Positions 44,958 through 55,664 of a stretch of DNA of 64,000 nucleotides are shown here, piece by piece (position 1 is the stretch's first letter; every line of letters begins with the position of its first letter). The stretch covers positions 992,001-1,056,000 of the forward strand of contig JAJGBQ010000006.1 of the NCBI GenBank assembly GCA_022457065.1, in the 5' to 3' direction. This stretch comes from Curvularia sp. ZM96 (taxonomy: Eukaryota; Ascomycota; Dothideomycetes; Pleosporales; Pleosporaceae). The notes under the pieces were generated by a model. It had not been told where the DNA came from, searched no databases, and was given only the letters and a program-made list of their open reading frames with translations. Both the position numbers and the translations under genes were made by a program.

Positions 44958-46249
44958 GGTGTAGTGTATTTTCCCTATGCAAACAGATTATGGAAGGGAT
45001 GAAAGGAGAGAAAAAAATCCGGAGAAGAGGAATAGAAATTTTGGACATCTTCAGAGATACCCAATATAAAGTCTCCGCAATGCAAGACGATCTCCTTGAG
45101 CAATGCCGGGTGTTTATGAGGGATGTCAGCTGACTAGCCCTGTTAGGAAAATACGTTGCAGACTGTTTGAAGGTTGTGTAATTTGTCGAGTTAGGCAACC
45201 ACTGAACTCCACATGATGCATGTAAAGCAATCAACGGTTAAGTCGAATGTTGTACAGATGAGGATGATCTCATACAAAATCCATGTCTGATCGGTAGGTA
45301 GGCAGGTATGCACTCCGTTATTGCCGAACGAAACCCATAAGCACGAAAGTTTCGGACATTGTTTTCTTCATATTCACTAATGTTCCACTGGGTATTCAAG
45401 AAGTAAGGCAAACTGAAAAATTTCGTATTGTATAATGCTGATCGATTTTGTACTCTTTGTAATCTTCTAGAGTCGATTCAGAAAAGCATAGCCGAGATTT
45501 AGCTGCGCATGTGACGGCGCGGGGAGCACGCATCTTCACCAGAGCCGAGCATCCAATGTTATGCGAGCGTGGTCACACAGATGGTTATGTGGAGTGTTGA
45601 CGATGGTGCAGCCAAGACAGTAACGGCAGAATATCTAATTGGTGATAAGTAGGACGCAGCGACAATCTTTTCTATTAGCGGTGCATGCATCTTCTCTCAG
45701 CCTTATACGAGATGACCTAAGACTGGCAACTTGTCAGATGAAGCCGACCAAACACAAAGCGGACGTACCAGTATAATATTCGTACACCTACCACTGCGCT
45801 CTGTTGCGATCTTGAATACTCCTCATGGTACCTGTCCTTAGAATACATGACCGACTCTTACATGCCTATTGTGCAATTGAGTCCATAAATGATTCCTATA
45901 AGGTATTTGGTCTTAAGTGCTGTCCGGTAAAGGAGGTCAGGCTAAATTGCCGTGCCAGCGGAACGGCACGTGGGGCCATGAACCAGGCTCAGTATGCAGG
46001 ATACGACACTATCACGCAGGAGATAGGATGCATGACAATGCATTTGTTTCTGCGCCGAGCATGAGTCGAATGATTTGGGACGTCTCTCGAGCGGTATGAC
46101 TGATGCAATTGCAATGTTGCACTGTTGCTCTACGAGAGACTGTTCATCACTCGATCAAGGGATGAGATAAGCATGTGAAAGTATGCTACCCATAACATGG
46201 TTCCTTTCTCCGGTTACGGTAACAGCGCCAAATCCTCAGTCCGTTGAGC

Positions 46250-46510
46250 TTAAACTGCAAAAAATTGCACGTCACTAGGACAAGCTTTGGTCGTTGCCTG
46301 GATACCCTTGTTGAATGCTGCCAGCATGAAAGCCAAGATGTCTTGTGGCCTCTCCACGATCGGGACTACCGAACGAAGATGCACAGAAACTACAGAGGAA
46401 GGGAAATGGTTTCCAGCAACCATGGCAAATTGTAATCATGTATTGGATCACCGCCCTTGTAAAGAGGGAGTGGTTGTGATATCCAAATCGAGTGCGATTG
46501 CTGAGTTCAA
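46250..46510 (-). pseudogene. Possible relic of a small secreted-protein gene
   Basis: In one minus-strand frame a stretch resembling a signal-peptide end (SLTILNSAIA, then LDLDITTTPSLQGR) meets TGA, then three codons later a second TGA, and continues as an open 57-residue tail from MVAGNHFPSS to SDVQFFAV and a stop at 46250. No in-frame ATG precedes the hydrophobic part; a TAA lies directly upstream of it. Both TGA codons could derive from TGG by single G-to-A changes. I do not recognise the protein, and the whole could be chance. Confidence 0.22.
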
Positions 46511-47639
46511 AATTGTGAGGCTCACAAAAGAAACATGTTATACAAAAAAAAGCTCGATGATGTGTATCCGAATATCCGATGTGGTACATTTTTGGTCACG
46601 CATGAGCTGGCCTTGGGGTGAGATATTTTCACTGGGCCCGTATTAGCTCACGATAATTGAGGCTTCGTCGCGGATCAGGGCTACCTACTTGTAATTGTTG
46701 GCGAGGTGGTATAGCAATGTTGTGGTACTTATCCTGCTGTTCGATTGGCCGGCTAATAGTGCACCGATGACAAAATTGATAACATCCGTGACGCTGCCAC
46801 CTTGACCGATCAAGTATTGTAGTGTGTCGTCACCACCCCGCCCCTCTGCTTTCCGGTTATCAATAACCGTTAGAAAATCATGTAAAGCTAGCTATCGTAG
46901 TACTATCGTAGTACAGACGCTCGGAACTGGAAGTTGTTGGGAGCAGTGATTACGTGATCATGCTAGCGGTTTTCGCTGTGTCGATCCTTCGGAATAGATC
47001 CGGGACATGTGTTGGGGCACGTAGGAAATCAGAGGAAAGGTATTATCTGAAGTGATCTCGAGGCCAGTCATGGCTGGCGTGGAAGATGCCGAGTGTAAGT
47101 TTGAAATGTCCTGCTCGAGGTTGCGTTTGTGAGTGAAAAGTTCATCCGATTGACTTATAAGTGTCTTTGGATGGTGAGTGTATCCCGTTGTTATGAACCA
47201 GGTGGTAATTCTTATAGTTCGCAGGTAAAGTAGACACAAGAACGGTCATGGAAGACCGATAACTTACATGCTAGAGAGCACTTGTTGTTCTACAACGTTT
47301 TTCAGCTCTTGTCAATCGAAATTCGGGCCCTCACCTGACAGCGACAGCGAACCACTTAGTCTTAACTTCAGCTGTACGCGGAAATCATGCTACATTTGAC
47401 GAAAGGTTGCCATCCGTACGATCCAAAAGATACGCAAAAAGTGATAAAAGCGGAAGCGTTGATTTTTTACAACCCTTTGAGATTTCAGAAAGCGTCCCGA
47501 TGAGCCTCCGCTACTCCATGACTGGATAGCGTGGAATGCATTCGCGGTATTCCCTCATTCCAAACACCGAAAATATCGACAACCAATCGCTCGGGTCCTA
47601 GCGGATCGGCAGTTGAACGGTTTCCGGCTTAGTTTGCGT

Positions 47640-47760
47640 GAGTAGCGGTGTGCCTGACATATCAGTATACCCAGGACCGCGGTAGTATGCCTGGATATTG
47701 ATATACCCGGGATCGTGGTTGTATACCCGGGATAGCGGTATGCCCGCTTGTTAACTTCAA
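47640..47760. repeat. Degenerate tandem repeat (TATACCCGGGAT-type)
   Basis: Several imperfect copies of a unit like TATACCC(A/G)GGA(C/T) followed by a GCGGT or GTGGT stretch occur in succession between about 47660 and 47750. The spacing is roughly 18-30 bp. It is noncoding. Confidence 0.6.
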
Positions 47761-48989
47761 TTAGCTTGAGAGACTGACCGCTAGCTCGGAGGAGCGGTAG
47801 CTCATAATGATATTGCCTCACTAAATACGTGAGCGTCAACAATTGCCACACACATAGGATCTGGTAGCGATACCATAGCGTGTAGATAAGGGAACTGCTC
47901 AGAGCGGTCGAGCTACTTGCAATGCTATGAACTAGGACTGTGCAGTTGGCATACGCGGCGCTACACCGTCTATTTGTAAAGTGGAACTTAATATCCGGAC
48001 GAAGGGGGTGCCCAGTCCAAGCCGAGAGATGTGTACATACATGGGTCGAGCACTGATCGGAAGGGTATGATTGAAGTGAGTTGTTTTGTCCACGGTTGGC
48101 AGGAGGGTTTGGTTACAGAAGCTATCTTGCCTAGCGGTCATCCAAATACCCTCATCTTAATGGGTTCCGTTTCATGATCTAGCCTTCTGATGTTGCTCGT
48201 TCCCAAGTCACAATGTTCCATCAAATCTTCCGACGTTCTCTGTTTGTTTGGTTTTCCTTGCTAACTGCATCCTTTACCTACGTACTATGCAGCCTCGTTT
48301 TAGCGCCCTTTCGGGCCGGCTTTCTATAACCCTGCGTTTTGTACCAAGGTAGGAAATATTTTAATTAAAAGTTAGATAATCTCCGAGCTGCGTTAATCGC
48401 TCACAGTAAATATACTGGCCGGATCAAGGATCGTTGACGTGAAGATCTCTACGATGAACAAAACATCGACCAATAGCTTTTACAGTGGTCTTGCAGCCGA
48501 AGCTTCCAAGCTGCTTGGACACGGCAGAGCGCCATTTGACATGGCACGGATAAACCTCGGTACCTCAGGAATGTTTTTACGCTATAGTTGGGTGGAGGTA
48601 TCATGGCGTTTGAGTGGTAGTGCGCAGCTGTGGACGGAAAGTGGAGGCGCGTAATATTGGTGGCCCGAGGGCGTCGGCCCCTTTGTTTCTCAGCCTCCAA
48701 GAGTTTTTGTCTTCTACCAGTGGGTAGGTTCAATACTTCAGTGATAGTTGCCAAGCGCTAGGCGCGGATAAACATCCTTCCTACCTTGCTATACCCCGCC
48801 TTCTAACTCGAATTACCCCAGTTTGTTTCCCCACATCACGTGTAGATCGTTCAGATGAGGTCTAAGCCATCATGTTAGCAGCAGGTCTTGCAAATGCCGG
48901 TAATGGGCCGAACCAAATTCAATCGCCGACAATAAGTATAAACTATGGAGTATTGTTGAAATTCAGGGACAGTGTGTCAAGCAGTCAAG

Positions 48990-50723
48990 ATGTTGTCCAA
49001 GATCAGCCGCTCCGTCCTTTTCACATGCCTCGTCGCAGTCCTAGAGGTAGACGCTGCCAGTCTACCCCCGAAGCCTAAATCTATCGAGGTTTCGAAATCA
49101 GCTCCTCAAAATGCTGGTATTCCGCTGGACTCGTTCATGTCCTTTTCGTTCGAGCTGTCGTCATGGCCCGATTTTGCTGGTATGATGAATACCAGTCCCC
49201 TCGGCTGCAGCATCGTACTGATACTTTACTCGCAGGCAACCGGTCGAACCCAAATGTTTTCAGCAGCAACCTCATGAGCAACTTGGGCAAACTACAAGGC
49301 TCCATGCCGATTGCCCGTGTGGGAGGAAATACCCAGTAATTTGAAATCCTCCCTGAAGACACAAGGATCCAGCACTAACTCGATGCTAAGGGACATTGCC
49401 ATCTTTGATAAATCCCTAAAGACTGGCCTTGTTGGTGTAGTTCGCCCAAATGTCTCGGCTGATTACCCGACCATCATCAGCATTGGTCCATCTTTCTTCG
49501 AATCCTATCAAACTTTCCCTAAGGGTACGAGGTTCATCCATGGGTTCAACATGGGCGCCAACTCTAGCGCTGCGAGAGCCGCAACCTACGAATCTGCTGC
49601 ATACGCTTGCAAAGCAATTGGAAACAATCTCTTGTACTGGGAGTACGGCAACGAGCCTGATCTCTTCCATGCCTCTGGCTACCGACAGACCGGGTACAGC
49701 GAGGCCGATTACGTGTCTGAATGACTGAACGGTACCAACGCCATTTTAGAAACCGTCAAAGCAGCATGCCCCAAACTTGCTGGAACTAAGTATATGGCTC
49801 CAAGTTTTGCAGGTGTTGCAGCAAACGAATACTTCACCCTGGACCCTGTCAAAGCGTAGAGGGCGGGCGTCGACAAAGCCGATAACATTGAAATTGTGGC
49901 TGGACATAACTATATGGGCGTGTCTACCAACCTTGGCATCACGTTGCAAGGCACCTTGATGAATCACACGAATGTCATCGTCAAAGCCTCGGGTCAGCTG
50001 AAGGTGCGTGATGAGATCAGGGCATCAGCAAATGCGCCATCTCCAGACACGCCTTACATTCTGGGTGAACACAACTCACTTGCTCGACAAGGACGACCGG
50101 GTCTGAGCAACAGCTTCGGTGCGGCGTTGTGGGGTGTCGACTGGAATGCGTATATTGCATCGCAGAACATCTCTCGCTCCCACATGCACCAGGGTACCAA
50201 CTACCGTTATCAATCATGGCAGCCTATCCAGACCGACCGCGCAACCAAAGGAACTAAGCCACCGTACTATGGAAACATGGCCGTCGCAGCATTCATGCAC
50301 CGAGAATCACCCAAGACTCAGCTGAAGATCTCTCATCTCCCATCTTCCAGCGAATTCTCGACCCAATATGCTGCTTACACCAACAACAACCTGGCCCGAC
50401 TCCTGCTTGTGGATCTCCACACTTACAACACGACTGACAACAACTTCACTACTCCGTTCCCGCGACCTGTCGAGAAATACGAATTCAAGCTGCCCGGTTG
50501 CTCTGGGGGCCGTGCGCGTGTGCAGAGGTTGATCGCAAACGGCAGCGATGCGCTCTCGGGCATTACTTTCGACGGCTACAGCTACAACTACGAATTGGAC
50601 GAGGGAAAGCCTGTCCGATTGAACAATGTTACTCACAGCGAGAAGATCAAGGTAGGTAAAAACGGCATGCTCAAGGTGGACGTTCCTTGGAGCAGTGCGG
50701 CGATTGTTAATCTGGATTGTTAA
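48990..50723 (+). pseudogene. GH79-type beta-glucuronidase, disabled by two stop codons
   Basis: The gene would have exons 48990-49179, 49236-49335 and 49391-50723 (540 codons). The N-terminus is a signal peptide (MLSKISRSVLFTCLVAVLEV...). The family features RVGGNTQ, YWEYGNEPD (acid/base Glu in GNEPD) and TPYILGEHNS (nucleophile Glu) are all present, and the C-terminal beta domain is intact. Removing the two introns (56 and 55 bp, both with good branch and splice sites) restores GGNTQDIAIFD. Two in-frame stops remain: TGA at 49722-49724, after DYVSE, and TAG at 49857-49859, after DPVKA, both where Trp would be plausible. There is no frameshift. A readthrough product or assembly errors are the alternatives. 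Confidence 0.85.
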
Positions 50724-51383
50724 AGCATGTTTGGAAAGAAACTGGTAAAGGAGAACAGGGACTACCTAGTATAGCGTTGCTTCCGTAAAGTTAATGAATG
50801 TTTGCGTCTCTTCCAGTCAACCATACACAGACCAGGAAATCTACGGCATTTGATGCCCCATTCTTTCTAATTGAAAATATTGCCGAGTCGGTGTCCAAGC
50901 CGCGGAGTGTGACGACCGTTATTAACGGTGACTTGTTTTCGCTTTTGCAGTATTATGATTGGCCGAAGGTCGCTTATCGAGATCAGTCCGATCGTGGTTC
51001 AGCCGCATTGTGAGCCATGCAGCCCTCCACATACCGACGGGTGTAAGCTACCGGTACACCGCTCAGATTTGCATTATGCATACTAGTAACCCCCACAATT
51101 CGGCTTGTGCCGATAGCACGGTCAGGTGCTAGCGTGATGTGGCTGACCGCGATGTGGCGTTCGTCCGCCTGGGGCTTTCGCGAATCTTCTTTGAGTACGT
51201 CACCGCTGTCGCCTGCTTGTACGTTGGCACATACAAAGGTTCAACGCCGACACACCGACGCGTGAGACTTAACGAGTTTACGCTGCAACGGCTTGCATTG
51301 CATCCGATATCGAGAACGGACACATAGTTGGGACGACTGGACGTTGTGAGATAGCTAGAGTGGACTGCGTGCGAAACTCCACC
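50724..51383. other. Intergenic region upstream of PPPDE gene
   Basis: 0.66 kb between the GH79 stop and the start of the PPPDE-thioredoxin-PUL gene. It should hold the latter's promoter. Only short frames are present; nothing else is recognised. Confidence 0.45.
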
Positions 51384-53351
51384 ATGGACGTGGAACTATA
51401 CGTGTATGACCTTTCCCAAGTAAGTGCTTGTCATAGAGTAATATATTCTGGCCCTTTGACCTTAAAATGCGCATCGCGGTTACTTTGGAAGCTTATCATA
51501 GAAGACTGGTTCTAACATTGTTAGGGTCTTGCGAAGAGCATGTCTCAATCGTTTCTCGGAATTCAGATCGACGCCGTATACCACACTTCTATCGTCTTTG
51601 GCGGCATAGAATATTACTTTGGACAAGGAGTGCAGACGTGCAGAGCAGGACAGACGCATCATGGCCGACCTATGGAAATCATTAAACTCGGACAAACTGC
51701 GCTTCCCATGGAGGTGATCCTAGAGTATCTAGAGTCTTTAAAGAAGATTTATACACCAGAGGTAAGTGAATATGGAAAAACATTGCAAGTGTAAGAGTTA
51801 ACACACGTATAGTCATACGATCTGTTCGCGCATAACTGCAATAACTTTTCCAACGATTTCGCCATGTTCCTTGTTGGCAAGGGAATACCAGATCACATTA
51901 CCTCGCTCCCGCAAACCGTCCTCAATACGCCGTTTGGCCAGATGCTTAAACCACAGATCGACGCCGCAATGAGACCCATTGTGCAGGCACCTACACCCCA
52001 GGCGGGCCAAGTTCAGCCTTCTGGTGGGAGTGTTACAAATGGAACGACACCAGCGGCTTCCTCTGGCCGTAATATGACTGAACTGGAGATGAGCACCGGC
52101 AAGGTTAACAACATCACAACCCTGAGAGACTTGGATCGCTTGCTAGGCCTCGCCAAGGACCGTTGCGCTATCATATTCTTCACGAGCTCCACATGTGCTC
52201 CTTGCAAACTTGTATATCAGCCATACGACGAGCTTGCGGCTGAAGCAGGGGCGAAGTGTGTGTTTATCAAGATCGACTTTAGCTACGCAGATGGCTCGAT
52301 CAATAGTCGCTACCCCAATGTTCGTGCGACGCCAACGTTCATCACCTATTTGAAGGGCGAAAAGAGAGACGAATGGAGTGGTGCGGATCCCAGGCAGCTT
52401 CGTAGCAACGTAGAGATGCTGCTCAATACAGCATTCCCCCCGCATCCGCATCTGGACAAGAGCACACCTCTGCTCATGCGGCAGAGTCAGAGACCTATCA
52501 GATTTACCAAGGTACCACCATTGGACAAGCTGGTTGCGAAGATGGGGGACAGCGGAAACGACCCCTCAATTTCAGCGATTGTATCCTACATCCAGGTCCG
52601 CGAGAAATCAGGAGCTATCGAGGCGCCGGTTACTGAACTCCCAAAATTCGCTGAATTCTTGAGAAAAAGTACCACAGTCCTCCCAACTGAGCTTCTGTTT
52701 ACTGCTTTGGATCTGCTCAGAGTATCTCTTACTGATGCTCGTGTCGCCGGCTTTTTCGCAGAAGAGCACAAGGGTGCGACGGGCACCCCGGCCACAGTAC
52801 ATCACCTACTAGACCACGTAGACAAACTGGGCGATACCGCACCATATCCCCTCCGACTCACGACCTTGCATCTCGCATGTAACCTTTTCTCCTCGCCCCT
52901 CTTCATACCCCACCTTCTTTCGCCACCCGTCTCATCGACTCTGATCTCAATCCTGACTACGGCCCTTCTCGACGAGAAACACCCCGCACTCAAGGCCTCG
53001 GCGCTCAACTTGGCAATGAACATCACCTCTTCCAACCATCAAATACGGATGAAAAAGTACAATGCCAACGCCTCCCCTTCTTTGCCTTCGGTGTCTGAGC
53101 TTCCAGATTCCGAGCAGGTGGAGCTTCTCGCTTCACTGCTCGAAAACATCAGCACTGAGGAGCAATGGAGTGATAACAAGAAGATGGGTGTCATCAGCGT
53201 TGGATGGTTGGTGTATGGAGCCGATATGAATGGTGAGCTGCGAGACTTATGGAGGGTCATGGACGCGGCTGGTACGATGGGTAATATCCAAGCAACGACA
53301 GCTGAGGATAGGCTGCTGGTCAAGGAAGTGAAGAGTTTATTAGAAGTATAG
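51384..53351 (+). CDS. PPPDE peptidase - thioredoxin - PUL domain protein
   Basis: Exons 51384-51419, 51525-51761 and 51813-53351 encode 603 residues. The first exon holds 12 codons and is followed by a 105-bp intron. The N-terminal PPPDE (DeSI-type) isopeptidase domain shows the catalytic His in AVYHTSIVFGG and Cys in AHNCNNFSNDF. A thioredoxin-like domain follows with CAPC (FTSSTCAPCKLVYQPYDEL) and the cis-proline segment RATPTF. The C-terminal third is an armadillo-like PUL domain, the type that binds Cdc48/p97 in Ufd3 and Lub1. PPPDE proteins remove SUMO or ubiquitin, so a role in ubiquitin/SUMO turnover near Cdc48 is a fair inference. This three-domain fusion is known in fungi. Confidence 0.92.
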
Positions 53352-54197
53352 ATTTGGTTTTAGACTAACAGGGGAATCATGGTATTATACTCAATTTTAG
53401 TTGCTTTGACTGTCTGGATATAACATTGCTCAGCTTGTCCATATGATTCGTATTACCAACAGTGAAAAACGACACGAAAACTCAACTCTAGGAACTGTGT
53501 TTCTTGGCTGTCGTGTTTGGGGATTATTTTTGCTGACAAACCTGAAGTGTTGAGAAATAAACCTCTGCGTGAGAAAAAGCAAAGCCACAATGGATGGATC
53601 GATGGATGTTTGCACACTAGGGGCGCACAGTGGCATTGTCGGATGCTGGAGCTGGAGTTGCCTTTTCGTGGTCCGCCGTGGAAGCTTTTTTTGCTTTGGC
53701 TTCCTTTATTGCCATCCGCTGTGCTGCACTTCCCCTTCTACAACGTCTTTTCTCCGAGACCTTCTTCCACTTGTTCTTTCTTTCTTCCACTCTCGCCTTT
53801 CCCGCTTGTATGTACCTGTCTGTTTGGTTTTGATCACGCTCTAATTCTTCTTGTCCATTTGGAACCCTTACCACTTTGTAGCCGAACGGTACGTCCAGTA
53901 AAATATAGTCTACTGTTATGCGCGATGTGAAGCCAATATTCGTCGATATGATTGTATTACATGAGATGTAGCCGACCTCTAATGTGACATTTTGCTGAAC
54001 AGACGAATTCTGTCGCGCTCAGCAATGACTCTAGGATGATAGTGATTCAGGTTTAGGGATAAGCGAAGAGAGTGTGAACAAAGTAGATTTGAATTTTCCT
54101 ATCTAAGTTTTGGGGCTGATACATGCTGCCACGGATAAAGAGTTACATTGCCAGAAGCCACCTAATCAAGCATCCCAGACTAAGTGATGGATAAAGA
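53352..54197. other. Intergenic region between convergent genes
   Basis: 0.85 kb between the PPPDE gene stop and the stop of the hypothetical gene on the other strand. T/C-rich frames at 53517-53930 translate into hydrophobic low-complexity peptide with no start context or domain. No gene is called. Confidence 0.45.
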
Positions 54198-55664
54198 CTA
54201 ATAATTGAAGCGGCGGCCCCAACACCACTCATGCCATGGTGGTAATGGCGGTTCGGTTTGGAAAGTGCGTGGCTCGTGTGATGACCAAGCGTCATGCCAT
54301 GCTTGCCAATCATAACCACGATGTTTTTCAATAATCTCTTCGATATCGTACGGTGCACCGAGAGTGAAATTGCACTGGATCAGAGAGTTGCCGTTCAGGA
54401 GCATCTGCATCACTTCCGGCAATCCTTCAAATTGGTAGCAGTGGTTACGCCGCCGATCCACCCAAGAAACTTTTCGAACTAATCCACGAGAATAACAAGC
54501 ATCAAGAGCAGCTTGCCAGGCGGCATCTCGCTGGATTATGCGGAATACTTTTGAGGATAGTTCCGGCACTGGATCGCCATCGAAGACAAGAGTGTATGAT
54601 CCTTTAGGCATTCCTAGCGAACGTAACGCCAGGGCCTCAGTCATCCACTTTCCGGCTGACCGTGTGATGTCTTTAGCCTGCAGACGGTAGTGCTTCCCGT
54701 CGCTGGCCTGACGACCCCACTTCCAGTCAACGGCATAAAACCGCATTTGCATACCACTAGGCATAAGTACTGTTCTCCAAAAGTCTACACGGCGTTCCAC
54801 ATGTAGATATTTGTTCTCTTGACAAAATGGTATAAAACCACGGCCGTGGCATTCAGCTTTCCGTCCTAAAACCTCGTTCTCAATCAGAATGATCTTGCGG
54901 ATATGTTTTCGGAACTTTCTGGTGCAGGTATTGAGAAACTGAAGAGCTCGTGAAGCTGCGGAATAGGTGGACTTCACCTCAGGATGAAATGTATCTAGGG
55001 CTGGTGGGGTAGGCTGCATTATGGTCGACAAATGCTCAAGCTCTGTTTTGCCATAAATGCGCCAAGGCTCGAAATGTATATCATCCCGTCGTGCCAGATC
55101 GATTTTTCGCTGCGGGCAGCGCAAGTATGAGTGTAAATCATTCTCCGTCTCGTCAAATGCCGGGTGCTTGAAGACGAGGTTCGCTACCAACCGCTGAAAA
55201 TCGGACCAGATGGATGGAGCTTCACCAGCACCGGGATCGATTCCGCAACGCCAGGGGTAACGCATGTCTTCAAGCCAGTTTTCGACAAATGGTGCAAAGT
55301 TAGGATAGGCCTCTGCTACTCGTTCGCGCATCTCCTGCGTAAAAAACTGGCGGACTTTCTTGTTCAGCACATTTGGGGCATTTTCGCAGAATCGAAATAC
55401 GATAGCATCATGCAGCGCCGCCTGCTCATGCAAAGAGTCAACAGGAGTAGCCGAAAATATGATTGGATTCACTCGGAAAGCCAGTCCTTCCAACTCAAAC
55501 GCAGCTTGTCGACAGGTGAGGGCCAGTGTATAGGAAATCGGACCCCCATCTGCCCGCCGAAATTTTTGAGTCTCTGCATTGTATACGTAGCCACCGTCAC
55601 AGCGGATATAGAAGTTGTAGATAAGATATCGCAACTCTCGTGGTAGTCGAAATAATAGCGACAT
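54198..55664 (-). CDS. Hypothetical protein with 2EXR-like N-terminus
   Basis: A single-exon frame of 488 residues from the ATG at 55664, chosen because it gives MSLLFRLPRELRYLIYNFYI, the usual beginning of the fungal 2EXR/F-box-like domain. An in-frame ATG at 55793 would add 43 mostly hydrophobic residues that could be a signal anchor or simply leader. After the LPRELR box comes LALTCRQAAFELEGLAF, the second conserved part of the domain. The remainder has no domain I recognise and is rich in aromatic residues and arginine. Such proteins form large poorly characterised families in Pezizomycotina; the function is unknown. Confidence 0.75.
   Translation of the reverse strand: MSLLFRLPRELRYLIYNFYIRCDGGYVYNAETQKFRRADGGPISYTLALTCRQAAFELEGLAFRVNPIIFSATPVDSLHEQAALHDAIVFRFCENAPNVLNKKVRQFFTQEMRERVAEAYPNFAPFVENWLEDMRYPWRCGIDPGAGEAPSIWSDFQRLVANLVFKHPAFDETENDLHSYLRCPQRKIDLARRDDIHFEPWRIYGKTELEHLSTIMQPTPPALDTFHPEVKSTYSAASRALQFLNTCTRKFRKHIRKIILIENEVLGRKAECHGRGFIPFCQENKYLHVERRVDFWRTVLMPSGMQMRFYAVDWKWGRQASDGKHYRLQAKDITRSAGKWMTEALALRSLGMPKGSYTLVFDGDPVPELSSKVFRIIQRDAAWQAALDACYSRGLVRKVSWVDRRRNHCYQFEGLPEVMQMLLNGNSLIQCNFTLGAPYDIEEIIEKHRGYDWQAWHDAWSSHEPRTFQTEPPLPPWHEWCWGRRFNY

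Larger units (their letters stand above)
44958..48989. other. Gene-poor, decayed-looking region
   Basis: 4 kb without a supportable intact gene. It contains a disabled short reading frame (46250-46510, listed separately) and a degenerate repeat (47640-47760). Many stretches are AT-rich with no open frame above about 120 codons. This resembles accessory DNA that has lost its genes rather than a promoter. Confidence 0.5.

Noticed and set aside
49336..49390. Apparent frameshift and stop codons after GGNTQ in the GH79 gene
   Set aside because: The segment is a good 55-bp intron (GTAATT donor, CACTAAC branch, CTAAG end); removing it restores GGNTQDIAIFD.
49896..50723. 275-codon frame as an independent gene
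   Set aside because: It is the C-terminal half of the GH79 sequence, beginning at an internal triplet after the second nonsense codon.
43205..50723. A complete secondary-metabolite cluster around the P450
   Set aside because: No polyketide synthase, peptide synthetase, terpene cyclase or cluster regulator is visible nearby.
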